From Azospirillaceae bacterium (GTDB lineage Bacteria > Pseudomonadota > Alphaproteobacteria > Azospirillales > Azospirillaceae), in assembly GCA_028281465.1 (NCBI GenBank), contig JANQJV010000183.1, positions 1-64,000 on the forward strand: 64,000 nucleotides of DNA. The letters are read 5' to 3'. The position numbers and the translations under genes are program-made. The notes below the pieces were generated by a model. The model ran no database searches and was not told the origin of the DNA. It saw only the letters and a program-made list of their open reading frames with translations. Below are positions 45,823 to 53,673 of this stretch, piece by piece; the first letter of the stretch is position 1; every line of letters starts with the position of its first letter.

Positions 45823-46626
45823 ATGTCAAACCAACCCGTCCGCCGTCGGCCTTACCGTGCATCCGAACGCGTGCCGTCCGTCCAGACCCTGCGCTTGATC
45901 GTCTTGTCCGGTCTGTTGTTGGCTCTGCCCGGGTGTAACCTGTTCACCCGTTTGAGCGAGATCGGGCGGGCTCCTGATCTGAGTCGGATCGAGGATCCCC
46001 AGGCCAGCCCCAGTTACCAGCCGGTCAGCCTCCCTATGCCGGCCCCCATGCCAGCCGAGCGCAACCCCAACTCGTTGTGGCGGCAGGGTGCCCGCTCGTT
46101 CTTCAAGGACCAGCGGGCCGCTCAGGTGGGCGACATTCTGACCGTGCTGGTCAAGATCAACGACAGCGCCCGTATCGAGAACGAGACGGAGCGCACGCGC
46201 AATGCCAACGAGAATGCGGGACTGCCGAATTTCCTGGGCCTCGAAAACCAACTTCCGACGGGCCCGTTGTGGAGCGGTGCCAACCCATCGTCGCTGGTGA
46301 GCGCGAACAGCACCACCAGCACCACCGGGGATGGGTCGATCGAACGTGAAGAGCAGATCGAACTGCGCATCGCCGCGATCATCATCCAGGTTCTGCCGAA
46401 CGGCAATCTGGTGCTCCAAGGCTCCCAGGAGGTGCGTATCAACTTTGAAGTCCGTGAGCTAACCATATCGGGCGTCATTCGGCCCGAGGACATTTCGGCG
46501 CGCAATGAGATCAACTACGACAAAATCGCCGAAGCGCGCATTTCCTATGGTGGCCGCGGTCAAATCACCGACGTCCAGCAGCCGCGCTGGGGACAACAGG
46601 TGTACGACGTCATCTGGCCCTGGTGA
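45823..46626 (+). CDS. flgH: Flagellar L-ring lipoprotein FlgH
   Basis: The outer-membrane L-ring subunit, 267 residues. The lipobox LALPGC near residue 38 marks signal peptidase II cleavage, preceded by an unusually long basic N-terminus (MSNQPVRRRPYRASERV). Family motifs include LWRQGARSFFKDQRAAQVGDILTV and the C-terminal GRGQITDVQQPRWGQQVYD. ATG at 45823 is chosen over an in-frame TTG 18 bp upstream that overlaps the flgA stop. Last gene of the flgFGAH unit. Confidence 0.96.
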   Translation: MSNQPVRRRPYRASERVPSVQTLRLIVLSGLLLALPGCNLFTRLSEIGRAPDLSRIEDPQASPSYQPVSLPMPAPMPAERNPNSLWRQGARSFFKDQRAAQVGDILTVLVKINDSARIENETERTRNANENAGLPNFLGLENQLPTGPLWSGANPSSLVSANSTTSTTGDGSIEREEQIELRIAAIIIQVLPNGNLVLQGSQEVRINFEVRELTISGVIRPEDISARNEINYDKIAEARISYGGRGQITDVQQPRWGQQVYDVIWPW

Positions 46627-46690
46627 TTCTATGACGGATCTGGGACGGGCGCTGCTGCACCCGTCACGCCAAGCTCCCCGCGGTTCGACG

Positions 46691-46714
46691 GCCGGTCCCG
46701 ATGCCGGGGCCGGC
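46691..46714. terminator. Hairpin between convergent flgH and dksA
   Basis: GCCGGTCCC (46691-46699) pairs with GGGGCCGGC (46706-46714) as nine pairs including one G-U, with a 6-nt loop. TTCTTGT follows on the plus strand. A modest terminator candidate for the flgFGAH transcript. Confidence 0.45.
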
Positions 46715-46731
46715 CTCGGCTTCTTGTAAAG

Positions 46732-47151
46732 TCAGCTATCACGCTGGGTGCGTTCCATGCGCTCGTGGCGTTCCTGAGCCTCAAGCGTCATGGTGGCGAT
46801 GGGGCGGGCCTCAAGCCGGCGAATACCGATCGGATCGCCGGTGATCTCACAAAAGCCATAGGTCCCGTCCTCGACCCGGCCAAGCGCTTCGTCGATCTTC
46901 GTCAGCAACTTTCGCTCACGGTCACGGGTCCGAAGTTCCAAGGAACGGTCGGTTTCTGCCGAGGCACGGTCGGCGATGTCGGCTTCCTGGAAGCCCCCAT
47001 CCTGCATGTTCTGGAGGGTTTCCGTCGACTCCCGTAACAGATCGGCCCGCCATGCCAACAACTTCAGCCGGAAGTACTCCAGCATGGTCGGGTTCATGAA
47101 CGGTTCGTCATCCAACGGTCGATAGTCCGGCGGCACCAGAGGCAATGACAT
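46732..47151 (-). CDS. dksA: RNA polymerase-binding transcription factor DksA
   Basis: A 139-residue secondary-channel factor that, with ppGpp, tunes rRNA and other promoters. The coiled-coil part runs from about residue 25 to 100 and contains the DIADRASAETD acidic-tip region. The zinc-finger segment reads YGFCEITGDPIGIRRLEARPIATMTLE: only one of the four usual cysteines remains, so this is a low-cysteine DksA that need not bind zinc. That form is known in alphaproteobacteria. The gene lies between flgH and fliX; insertion of dksA in this flagellar cluster may be functional, since DksA/ppGpp affect flagellar gene expression elsewhere. Confidence 0.93.
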   Translation of the reverse strand: MSLPLVPPDYRPLDDEPFMNPTMLEYFRLKLLAWRADLLRESTETLQNMQDGGFQEADIADRASAETDRSLELRTRDRERKLLTKIDEALGRVEDGTYGFCEITGDPIGIRRLEARPIATMTLEAQERHERMERTQRDS

Positions 47152-47381
47152 TCCTGATGATACGTATCGTAAGGGTCCGAGGCGGCCGGAGTATAGTTTC
47201 CGTCCTCACACCCTGCAAGTCCGCCCTGGTCGCCGTCTTCACGTCCTTATGTCGCCGCACGGTCACCGCGGTTATGCAGGCTCGGCCGACACCGGTGCCT
47301 GGTCAGCCATGCCATGCCATGTCTACGCTGGAGCCGGACAGAGGGTTGGTGCCGCGAAACCGCTTGCGATGACTGGCACCA

Positions 47382-47816
47382 TCAGTGGCCGTATTTCGCC
47401 AGCTCCACCTGGGCCCGCAGGTCGACCTCATCCAAGATTCGCGCCAGGTGTGGATCGTCGATCTGACCGCGCCGGGACTGGACCGCCTTGGTGAGTTCAA
47501 GGAGTTTGGCACGCGGGAGGCCGCCGGCGAGCAATCCGTGTCGCAGATCGTCCAGTTGGCGCAGGATGTCCTCGGCCCGTCGCCGTCCGCGCGAGGCGCG
47601 GTCTGTGGCATCGTCGACTTCCTGCAATGCCAGCAAGCCATTGATCCCCGACAGCGGCGCGGCGCTGCTGGCTGTCCCCAGTGGTTCCGGCCCGGACACG
47701 CCATCCTTGACCTCCTTGGCGAAGGCATCGGAGGTCACACTGTCGCCGCGCCCGGTCCGTCTCACCGAGCTGCCTTTGATCCGGCCGGATCCACCATCGA
47801 TCTTGTTGATTGACAT
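47382..47816 (-). CDS. fliX: Flagellar assembly regulator FliX
   Basis: A 144-residue FliX. In Caulobacter, FliX couples early flagellar assembly to the activator FlbD, which turns on sigma-54 flagellar promoters. The N-terminus MSINKIDGGSG is short and basic. The C-terminal helical part (GINGLLALQEVDDATDRASRGRRRAEDILRQLDDLRHGLLAGG) is the conserved FliX domain. It is divergent from flgI, as in Caulobacter. Three sigma-54 type promoters in the same cluster agree with this regulatory scheme. flbD itself is not in the window. Confidence 0.93.
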   Translation of the reverse strand: MSINKIDGGSGRIKGSSVRRTGRGDSVTSDAFAKEVKDGVSGPEPLGTASSAAPLSGINGLLALQEVDDATDRASRGRRRAEDILRQLDDLRHGLLAGGLPRAKLLELTKAVQSRRGQIDDPHLARILDEVDLRAQVELAKYGH

Positions 47817-48003
47817 TGCCCCTCCAGAGGTCGCGACGCGCCGGCGACCGCGTGCCCCGGACCGTTGAGACGAGTCTAGCATCGGCATAAAGGAACCGGC
47901 AATTGGGCAATAGTTTCCCGGTCGCCGGGTCGGCATGGGCCGAGGCACTGCCGGCGCCGGCTGCACCGTTGGGCGCCGGCCGACTCTGCTTGGTTCCAGC
48001 GCA

Positions 48004-48019
48004 TGGCATGGCGGTTGCT
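48004..48019 (+). promoter_or_regulatory. Sigma-54 promoter for flgI operon
   Basis: TGGCATGGCGGTTGCT fits the sigma-54 consensus at every highly conserved position, with the GG and GC pairs correctly spaced. Transcription would start near 48031, 45 bp before flgI. It lies between divergent fliX and flgI. Confidence 0.85.
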
Positions 48020-48075
48020 TGGCACGCGTCGACTATCATCGTCCACTCCCCGGTCCTCGGGACCGCCATCCGCGG

Positions 48076-49236
48076 ATGAACACCATGTCCACGTCCCTGC
48101 GACCCGTATTCAAGACTGTGCTCAGCGTGTGTGTGTTGGGGCTGGTCGTCCTGATGTCTTCCCAAGCCGCCGTTGCCCAGGTGCGCATCAAGGATATCGT
48201 CGATATCGAGGGTGTCCGTGACAACATGTTGGTCGGCTATGGGTTGGTGGTTGGTCTCAACGGCACCGGCGACACGATCCGCAATTCGCCGTTCACCGAA
48301 CAGAGTTTGGTCGGCATGTTGGAACGGTTGGGCGTCAACACCCGTATCGGGGCCGGTGGGCGGCTTAGCAACCTGCGCACGCGCAATGTGGCGGCCGTCA
48401 TCGTCACCGCCACCCTGCATCCGTATGCCGCCCAAGGGACGAGGATCGATGTGACGGTCAGCGCCCTCGGTGATGCCCAAAGCCTCCTTGGCGGCACGCT
48501 TCTGGTGACGCCCCTCATCGGCGCGGACGGCGAGGTCTACGCCGTCGCCCAGGGTCCGATCGCCGTCGGCGGTTTCGCTGCGGCCGGCAATGCCGAAACC
48601 GTGGTGCAGAACGTGCCCACGTCGGGGCGGATCGCCTCCGGTGCCATCGTCGAACGCGAGATCGAGTTTGCGCTGGCGGAACTGCCTGTGTTGCGGATTT
48701 CCCTTCGCAATCCCGATTTTACCACCGCCCAGCGGATTGCCGACGCCATCAATACCCGGCTCGGTGCCGCGTTCGCCCAGGCGACGGATCCGGCCTCAAT
48801 CTTGCTCACTGTTCCTGGCAATCGTCGCGGCGACATCGTTGGTTTGATCACCGACATCGAACAGGTCCGCGTCGAACCAGATCAGGTCGCCCGGGTTGTC
48901 ATCGACGAAAAGACCGGCGTCATCGTCATGGGTGCCAATGTGCGCATCAGCGAGGTCGCTGTGGCCCAGGGCAATTTGACCGTGCGTATCACCGAGACAC
49001 CGCAGGTCTCGCAGCCGGACGCTTTTGGAGCTGGAGAGACGACGGTGGTCGACCGGACCAATATCCAAGTCGATACCGATGAGGATAGGCGCCTGGCCAT
49101 CGTTCCTGAAAGCGTAAGCCTGCAGGAGTTGGTGCAGAATCTGAACGCGCTGGGCATCGGTCCGCGCGACATGATCAGCATCCTGCAAACCATCAAGGCC
49201 GCTGGTGCGTTGCAGGCGGAAATTGAGGTGATCTGA
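48076..49236 (+). CDS. flgI: Flagellar P-ring protein FlgI
   Basis: The periplasmic P-ring subunit, 386 residues. A Sec signal peptide (VLSVCVLGLVVLMSSQAAVAQ) is followed by the mature start VRIKDIVDIEGVRDNMLVGYGLVVGLNGTGD, which is diagnostic. The C-terminus ...LNALGIGPRDMISILQTIKAAGALQAEIEVI matches the family to the last residue. ATG at 48085 is an alternative three codons later. One base separates its stop from the next start, so translation is coupled. Confidence 0.97.
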   Translation: MNTMSTSLRPVFKTVLSVCVLGLVVLMSSQAAVAQVRIKDIVDIEGVRDNMLVGYGLVVGLNGTGDTIRNSPFTEQSLVGMLERLGVNTRIGAGGRLSNLRTRNVAAVIVTATLHPYAAQGTRIDVTVSALGDAQSLLGGTLLVTPLIGADGEVYAVAQGPIAVGGFAAAGNAETVVQNVPTSGRIASGAIVEREIEFALAELPVLRISLRNPDFTTAQRIADAINTRLGAAFAQATDPASILLTVPGNRRGDIVGLITDIEQVRVEPDQVARVVIDEKTGVIVMGANVRISEVAVAQGNLTVRITETPQVSQPDAFGAGETTVVDRTNIQVDTDEDRRLAIVPESVSLQELVQNLNALGIGPRDMISILQTIKAAGALQAEIEVI

Positions 49237-49237
49237 C

Positions 49238-49591
49238 ATGGATACCATGATTGGTTCCGCCGTGTCGGCGGCTTCCCTACACACCCGACGCCCGTTCTCT
49301 TTACCGGTTCCGCAAACGGTTTTGACCGCCGAGCCAGGGGCCAGCCTCGATCCAGCACGACATCAGGCGTTGCGCACGATCGCACGCGAGTATGAATCCA
49401 TGTTTCTCGGTCGAATGCTGCAACAGATGTACGCCACAGTGGGGGTTGATGAGACCTTTGGTGGCGGTTCAGGAGAACAAATGTTTCGCGATCTTCTGGT
49501 CGACGAATACGGCAAACAGGCTGGCGAACGGGGCGGGATTGGCCTCGCCGACGGAATTCTGCGCGAGCTCATCCGCGCACAGGAGGGTTGA
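49238..49591 (+). CDS. flgJ: Rod-binding protein (FlgJ N-terminal domain / CheL)
   Basis: A 117-residue protein equal to the N-terminal rod-binding half of enterobacterial FlgJ: REYESMFLGRMLQQMYATVGVD...GGGSGEQMFRDLLVDEYGKQAGERGGIGLADGI. The muramidase domain present in enteric FlgJ is absent, as in most alphaproteobacteria, where this protein is called CheL or rod-binding protein. It caps rod growth. A separate lytic enzyme must open the peptidoglycan. Confidence 0.92.
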   Translation: MDTMIGSAVSAASLHTRRPFSLPVPQTVLTAEPGASLDPARHQALRTIAREYESMFLGRMLQQMYATVGVDETFGGGSGEQMFRDLLVDEYGKQAGERGGIGLADGILRELIRAQEG

Positions 49592-49594
49592 TCC

Positions 49595-50089
49595 ATGGTT
49601 ATGTATACACCGCGACCACCGGCCAAGCCGAGACCCAAGCTCCCGCAGACCGCGTTCGAACGTGCCACGGCGTTCCTCGACGTCTCAGGCCGCCTGTCCG
49701 GTCTGCTATCGCGCGAGTTTTCCGCACTCCGCGCACGGGACAAGGCAAGCCTCACCGCCATTGGCGTCGATAAACGGAAGCTGGCAGTGGCGTATGAGGA
49801 ACTCGGGCGTTTGTTGCGTATCGATCCCGAAGGCATGAAATCGCTCGACCCGGCCACCAAACGGGCACTGCGAGACTCGGTCGAGGATCTACGGCAAACC
49901 GCTGAGCAGGGGTTTGGCGTATTGCGGGCCAGATCGGCCGCACAGCAAGGTTTGGTCGACTTCGTCGTCAAGACCATCAACGGCGATCGCGCCACCGCGG
50001 GCCAGTACGGCCAACAATCCGGTCGAGCTGTGCGTGTTGTGCCGACTAGCGGACCAGTCGCTTCTGCCACTTTCAACACGACAGTCTGA
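49595..50089 (+). CDS. FlgN-like flagellar export chaperone
   Basis: A 164-residue soluble, mostly helical protein in the position of flgN after the rod-binding gene. It begins 3 bp after the previous stop. Visible features are a Pro/Lys-rich N-terminus (MVMYTPRPPAKPRPKLP) and helical stretches (RLSGLLSREFSALRARDKASLTAIGVDKRKLAVAYEELGRLL) that resemble the FlgN fold. FlgN chaperones the hook-filament junction proteins FlgK and FlgL. Sequence identity to characterised FlgN is low by eye, so position carries much of the assignment. Confidence 0.7.
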   Translation: MVMYTPRPPAKPRPKLPQTAFERATAFLDVSGRLSGLLSREFSALRARDKASLTAIGVDKRKLAVAYEELGRLLRIDPEGMKSLDPATKRALRDSVEDLRQTAEQGFGVLRARSAAQQGLVDFVVKTINGDRATAGQYGQQSGRAVRVVPTSGPVASATFNTTV

Positions 50090-50092
50090 AAC

Positions 50093-50122
50093 CGGGTCAG
50101 CCTGACTCGGGTCAGCCTGACT
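50093..50122. repeat. 15-bp tandem duplication
   Basis: CGGGTCAGCCTGACT occurs twice in direct succession (50093-50107, 50108-50122), just after the stop of the FlgN-like gene. Each unit contains the small inverted repeat GTCAG/CTGAC. Confidence 0.85.
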
Positions 50123-50163
50123 TGGGGGGCGAGGCCACGCGGCGGCGCGACCCGAACGCCATC

Positions 50164-50209
50164 AATCCGGCTGCTGGATATGCCAATGGCGTTCTTCAGC
50201 AGCCGGATT
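50164..50209 (+). terminator. Terminator hairpin for flgI-flgJ-flgN unit
   Basis: AATCCGGCTGCTG (50164-50176) pairs perfectly over 13 bp with CAGCAGCCGGATT (50197-50209). TTGTTGTGAAT follows. The 20-nt loop is long, but the stem is strong. Confidence 0.6.
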
Positions 50210-50243
50210 TGTTGTGAATAGGGTGGGCCTCGGCGCTCGGCAC

Positions 50244-50274
50244 TTCCTGCCCGGCCGGCACGGTTGGGCAGGAA
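50244..50274. repeat. Inverted repeat upstream of fliK promoter
   Basis: TTCCTGCCC (50244-50252) and GGGCAGGAA (50266-50274) form a perfect 9-bp stem. It lies 70 bp upstream of the sigma-54 promoter at 50344, a distance where an activator dimer such as FlbD could bind. It could equally be a second terminator hairpin. Confidence 0.4.
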
Positions 50275-50343
50275 ATGCCGGCTCAACCGGCGCCAACCAC
50301 TCGGAAAATCTTTTGTTTTCAATATCTTGGGAAGGCACTTGTG

Positions 50344-50359
50344 TGGTCCGCGGTTTGCT
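50344..50359 (+). promoter_or_regulatory. Probable sigma-54 promoter for fliK-flgD
   Basis: TGGTCCGCGGTTTGCT has the invariant GG and GC dinucleotides with correct spacing and a perfect TTTGCT -12 element; the -24 element differs from consensus at two positions. Transcription would start near 50370, leaving a short leader before fliK at 50399. Confidence 0.65.
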
Positions 50360-50398
50360 TTGTCGCAGACCAGCACTGCATTGGCGGGGACGACGTTC

Positions 50399-52810
50399 AT
50401 GGATATCCAAGCCCTTTTTGCACCGTCGCAGCCCGATTCCGGATCCATGCCCGGAACGTCGGCGGCTGGGAAATCGTCGTCCCGAGATTTTCAGCAGATC
50501 GTGCAATCCTTCGATCGGCCGGAGCGGCCCGTTCCACACAACCAGACCGTTTCGGACACACCGTCCGGTCCAGCGCGTGCGGCCGAATCGCCGTGGCCAA
50601 AGGCCGGCGCGGTGGCGTCAGATCAGCGGGCCGCAATCGAGACGGCAGAGTCGACCGCTGGCCGTGGGACCCAGTCGCCGACACCCGCTTCCGCTGGCCG
50701 GGCCCATGCCGCCGACGTGACCGGCATGGCCTCCGATCGCCAAACCGGAGCTGGTGCCCACGACGTGGGCGCTGCCGTCGAAAACGACGCCGCTCTTGAA
50801 GCTGAAGCGGTGGAAGTCGATGCAGCACAACGGACCGAGACGACGGCAGCGTTGGACACGCATGGTGCCCAGCCGGCGTCCGTGGTTGCCGTCCCGTCGG
50901 CGGATCCCGTTTCCGACCTGGCTGGGGCAGTGGACGCTGTGTCGCCGGAGGTCGCCGACGCCAAGGCGCCACCTGGGGTGTGGGGCGCGGAAGATATGGA
51001 TGCCGCGGCATCCGACCCGGGGCACGGTCCAGCGTCGGCGGATGCGGTCAGGCCCGCCCGTCAGACCGGGATTGGTGCCGATGCCGCAGGCGACGTGGAT
51101 GGAGCATCGCCGGTCCCACCGGCAACTCTTGACGCGGAGGGGTCGACCGTTGCTGCAGATCCGGCGTTGCCGCTTGCGGGCGACGTCAAGGTTGACGATG
51201 GCGACCCGGATGCGGGGGACGATGGGGTGTCGTCCCGCGACCGCCGCGGAGAGAGCGCAGACGAACCGGCACTCGCATTCGACAACGACGCCGATTCCGA
51301 CAAGGCATCAAAACACGATGCGCAGGTCGTTCCGAGACCGGCACGGTCCGATGCGGTGCCCGACGCGACCTCCGCGGGGCAAGCGGCTGGTCGCCTGGCC
51401 GGCGCTGAGGTCTCCACCGATGAGGAACGCGTGGACAAGGCACCGGAAGAAGTCACGGGCTGGGCCCGACCCAGGAATGCCGACATCACCGCTGCACGTG
51501 TCGCGAACGCGGCCGAGGAGACTGACGGTGGTGCGTTGAGCGACGATGAGTCCGATCCGGCCCAGCCGCATGCGGTGTCGGTTGTAATGGAGCCAGGGAC
51601 CTCGGACGACCCGGCGGTGGCACCGGCCTGGCCGCCATGGGGCCAGCCCGGGCGCTCCGACGGGGTGCAGACCGCCGTGGTTGAAACCGTTACGCCGACC
51701 GCGGGCGGGGGCATGACAGACGGGGCGGCATCTGGTCCGCAAGGGGCTGAGACCCGTCAGGAGACCGGCGACCTCCACGGCTCGGGTGTTCAGCTTCCCT
51801 CTGCAAGCCAGCTTCAGGGCGAGACGATGGGCGAACCGTCCATGTTGTCCGCCCGTCGCGCCGGCGCGGGGGAGGGGACTCCCGTGGTTGGTCCGCGGGA
51901 TGGTCGGGAGTCGCCGGTTCCGCGGGTGGACGATGCCGTTTTGGCCGATGACCAGCCCATGGCCAGCCGTTCCGCAAGCAAACTGGCCAATGTGGCGGAT
52001 GGCGACAAACCGAAAGGGCCGACTCCCTTTGCGTCCGCCGGTCCATCGGTCGCCCCACCGGCTGGCTCATCCGCCGCCCAATCGGTTGCGCCCCAGGCGT
52101 TGGTGCAGCCGATGGTGGCGGCGGCACCGGGACCGCTGGCGCCACCGCAGACTCCGTCGGGGAACCATGGGCCGCTGCCACCGCTGGCGGTCTCGGTCAC
52201 CGGCGCCGCCGGTGCACCGACGGGCGATGCTGGTGGCAATGCGTCGGGACAGACGACCCACGGGCAGGGCGGCTTCGATCCGACCGTCACCATGGCCGGA
52301 TCGTCGCTCGGTGGCGGGGGGGGACAATCTGCCTCCGGCCAGGATTTCCTGAGCCAAATGGCGGCATTCCGAGGAGGCCGCAGTGCGTCCGCCGGAGCGG
52401 TGCCGCAGCAGGTGGCCGTCACGATCCGGCGGGCTGTGGTGGCCGGCACCGACCGCATGACCTTGCACCTCAAACCGGCGGAGCTGGGGCGCGTCGACGT
52501 GAGCCTGGAGTTTGGCCAGGACGGCCGGCTCAAAGCCAGCATTCAAGTGGAAAAGCCGCAGACTCTGGAATTGCTGCAGCGTGACGGGCGGGCGTTGGAG
52601 CGGGCCCTGCAGGATGCCGGTTTCAAGACCGACAGCGGTGGTCTCAATTTCAGCCTCAAAGGCGACGGCAACTTTCACCGAGAGGCGTTCGGCGATCGGT
52701 CGCCCAAGCCCAATCGCTATGCGTTCGGTGTTGATGACGGTGCCGAAGAAACGATTGATCCGTTGCCGGCCTTGGCGCTCGGTCCGGGCCGGGTCGATTT
52801 GCGCATCTGA
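50399..52810 (+). CDS. fliK: Flagellar hook-length control protein FliK
   Basis: The exported ruler and specificity-switch protein, 803 residues, which is long for FliK. Residues 1 to ~650 are low-complexity, rich in Ala, Asp, Pro and Gly. The conserved hook-length control domain is near the C-terminus, about residues 665-770: VTIRRAVVAGTDRMTLHLKPAELGRVDVSLEFGQDGRLKASIQVE, with the LKPAELGRV core. The start at 50399 (MDIQALFAPSQPDSGS) agrees with the sigma-54 promoter at 50344. flgD follows after a repeat-filled 78-bp gap, so the two are likely co-transcribed. Confidence 0.92.
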   Translation: MDIQALFAPSQPDSGSMPGTSAAGKSSSRDFQQIVQSFDRPERPVPHNQTVSDTPSGPARAAESPWPKAGAVASDQRAAIETAESTAGRGTQSPTPASAGRAHAADVTGMASDRQTGAGAHDVGAAVENDAALEAEAVEVDAAQRTETTAALDTHGAQPASVVAVPSADPVSDLAGAVDAVSPEVADAKAPPGVWGAEDMDAAASDPGHGPASADAVRPARQTGIGADAAGDVDGASPVPPATLDAEGSTVAADPALPLAGDVKVDDGDPDAGDDGVSSRDRRGESADEPALAFDNDADSDKASKHDAQVVPRPARSDAVPDATSAGQAAGRLAGAEVSTDEERVDKAPEEVTGWARPRNADITAARVANAAEETDGGALSDDESDPAQPHAVSVVMEPGTSDDPAVAPAWPPWGQPGRSDGVQTAVVETVTPTAGGGMTDGAASGPQGAETRQETGDLHGSGVQLPSASQLQGETMGEPSMLSARRAGAGEGTPVVGPRDGRESPVPRVDDAVLADDQPMASRSASKLANVADGDKPKGPTPFASAGPSVAPPAGSSAAQSVAPQALVQPMVAAAPGPLAPPQTPSGNHGPLPPLAVSVTGAAGAPTGDAGGNASGQTTHGQGGFDPTVTMAGSSLGGGGGQSASGQDFLSQMAAFRGGRSASAGAVPQQVAVTIRRAVVAGTDRMTLHLKPAELGRVDVSLEFGQDGRLKASIQVEKPQTLELLQRDGRALERALQDAGFKTDSGGLNFSLKGDGNFHREAFGDRSPKPNRYAFGVDDGAEETIDPLPALALGPGRVDLRI

Positions 52811-52815
52811 ACCGC

Positions 52816-52875
52816 CCCGCCACCCATCGGCCCACCACCTATCGGCCCACCACCTATCGGCCCACCACCTATCGG
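52816..52875. repeat. 15-bp tandem repeat between fliK and flgD
   Basis: Three identical CCCACCACCTATCGG units (52831-52845, 52846-52860, 52861-52875) and a diverged first unit, CCCGCCACCCATCGG (52816-52830). It ends just before the flgD ribosome-binding site (AAGGGAG). The run fills nearly the whole spacer, so copy number sets the fliK-flgD distance. Confidence 0.9.
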
Positions 52876-52888
52876 AAGGGAGATTGCC

Positions 52889-53551
52889 ATGACCTCCGTT
52901 TCAGCCGTCGATCCGGCGGCCACGCCCCGCCAATCCTCGAGCACAGGTCAGGCAGCGCAGTCACTCAATGATAACTTCGACAGCTTTCTCAGTCTGCTGA
53001 CAACACAGCTACAGAATCAGGACCCGTTGGAACCGCTCGACAACTATCAAATGACCCAGCAGTTGGTGGCCTTTTCCCAGGCCGAACAAGCCATCGGGAC
53101 GAATTCCCGGTTGGATCAGTTGCTCGGGATCATGGGCGCAAGCAATGGCGCGTCGAATCTGGACTACATCGGGCGCCGTGTCGAGGTTTCCGGAGATGCC
53201 GCCGTGCTGCAAGACGGCGAGTCAGAGCTGGTCTATATCCTGCCCGAGGATGTGTCTTCCGCCAAGGTCGAAATCTACAACGCCGAAGGTGACCTGGTGA
53301 AATCCTTCGACGGTGCCGACACGGTCGGCCTACACCGTTATGCCTGGGACGGCACTGACGATCTCGGAAATGACCTCGACGACGGTCTGTATCGGCTGAA
53401 CGTGCGCGTGGAAAACATCGGCGAGCAGGAGGTGACGGCGTCGACCCGCTCCAGCGCCGTCGTCAAGGGTGTCGATTTCGTCAACGGTGAGGCGGTGCTC
53501 AATCTGGGCGAGGTGGTTGTGCCGGTCTCGTCGGTGGTCTTCGTCCGCTAG
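52889..53551 (+). CDS. flgD: Flagellar hook assembly protein FlgD
   Basis: The hook cap / scaffold protein, 220 residues. The N-terminal segment NFDSFLSLLTTQLQNQDPLEPLDNYQMTQQLVAFSQAEQ is the classical FlgD signature. The C-terminal part contains a FlgD Ig-like/TUDOR fold (AEIYNAEGDLVKSFDGADTVGLHRYAWDGTDDLGNDLDDGLYRLNV-type sequence, starting at about residue 125). It is secreted and later replaced by HAP1/FlgK. It ends the fliK-flgD unit. flgE, usually next, is absent; sciP follows. Confidence 0.96.
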   Translation: MTSVSAVDPAATPRQSSSTGQAAQSLNDNFDSFLSLLTTQLQNQDPLEPLDNYQMTQQLVAFSQAEQAIGTNSRLDQLLGIMGASNGASNLDYIGRRVEVSGDAAVLQDGESELVYILPEDVSSAKVEIYNAEGDLVKSFDGADTVGLHRYAWDGTDDLGNDLDDGLYRLNVRVENIGEQEVTASTRSSAVVKGVDFVNGEAVLNLGEVVVPVSSVVFVR

Positions 53552-53589
53552 GCGTTATCTGCTGGTCTGCTGTGCTGGAGCGGCCGCAT

Positions 53590-53604
53590 TTAACGTTTCT
53601 CAAC
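53590..53604 (+). promoter_or_regulatory. Possible CtrA half-site upstream of sciP
   Basis: TTAACGTTTCTCAAC has one perfect TTAA half and a degenerate second half at the CtrA spacing (TTAA-N7-TTAA). It is 70 bp before the sciP start. In Caulobacter, CtrA activates sciP and SciP inhibits CtrA, so a site here would make sense, but the match is only partial. Confidence 0.3.
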
Positions 53605-53673
53605 CTGGTGTGGTTATCTTGCCACGTGAATTTGAACGTCGCTGTGCGCGACGGCATCGCTATCCGGATCGCC

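Larger units (their letters stand above)
50090..50398. other. Gap between flgN-like gene and fliK
   Basis: A 309-base gap without a gene. In order it holds two tandem 15-bp repeats, two hairpins, an AT-rich stretch near 50310-50330 and the sigma-54 promoter at 50344. It thus separates the flgI unit from the fliK-flgD unit. Confidence 0.7.

Noticed and set aside
50244-50274. Second sigma-54 promoter candidate (GGCACGGTTGGGCA) near fliK
   Set aside because: The spacing between the GG and GC pairs is one base short, and the sequence is better explained as one side of an inverted repeat.
50397-52542. Several long minus-strand and alternative plus-strand frames across fliK
   Set aside because: The low-complexity, GC-rich fliK sequence keeps many frames open; only the fliK frame has a promoter, a start and the C-terminal hook-control domain.
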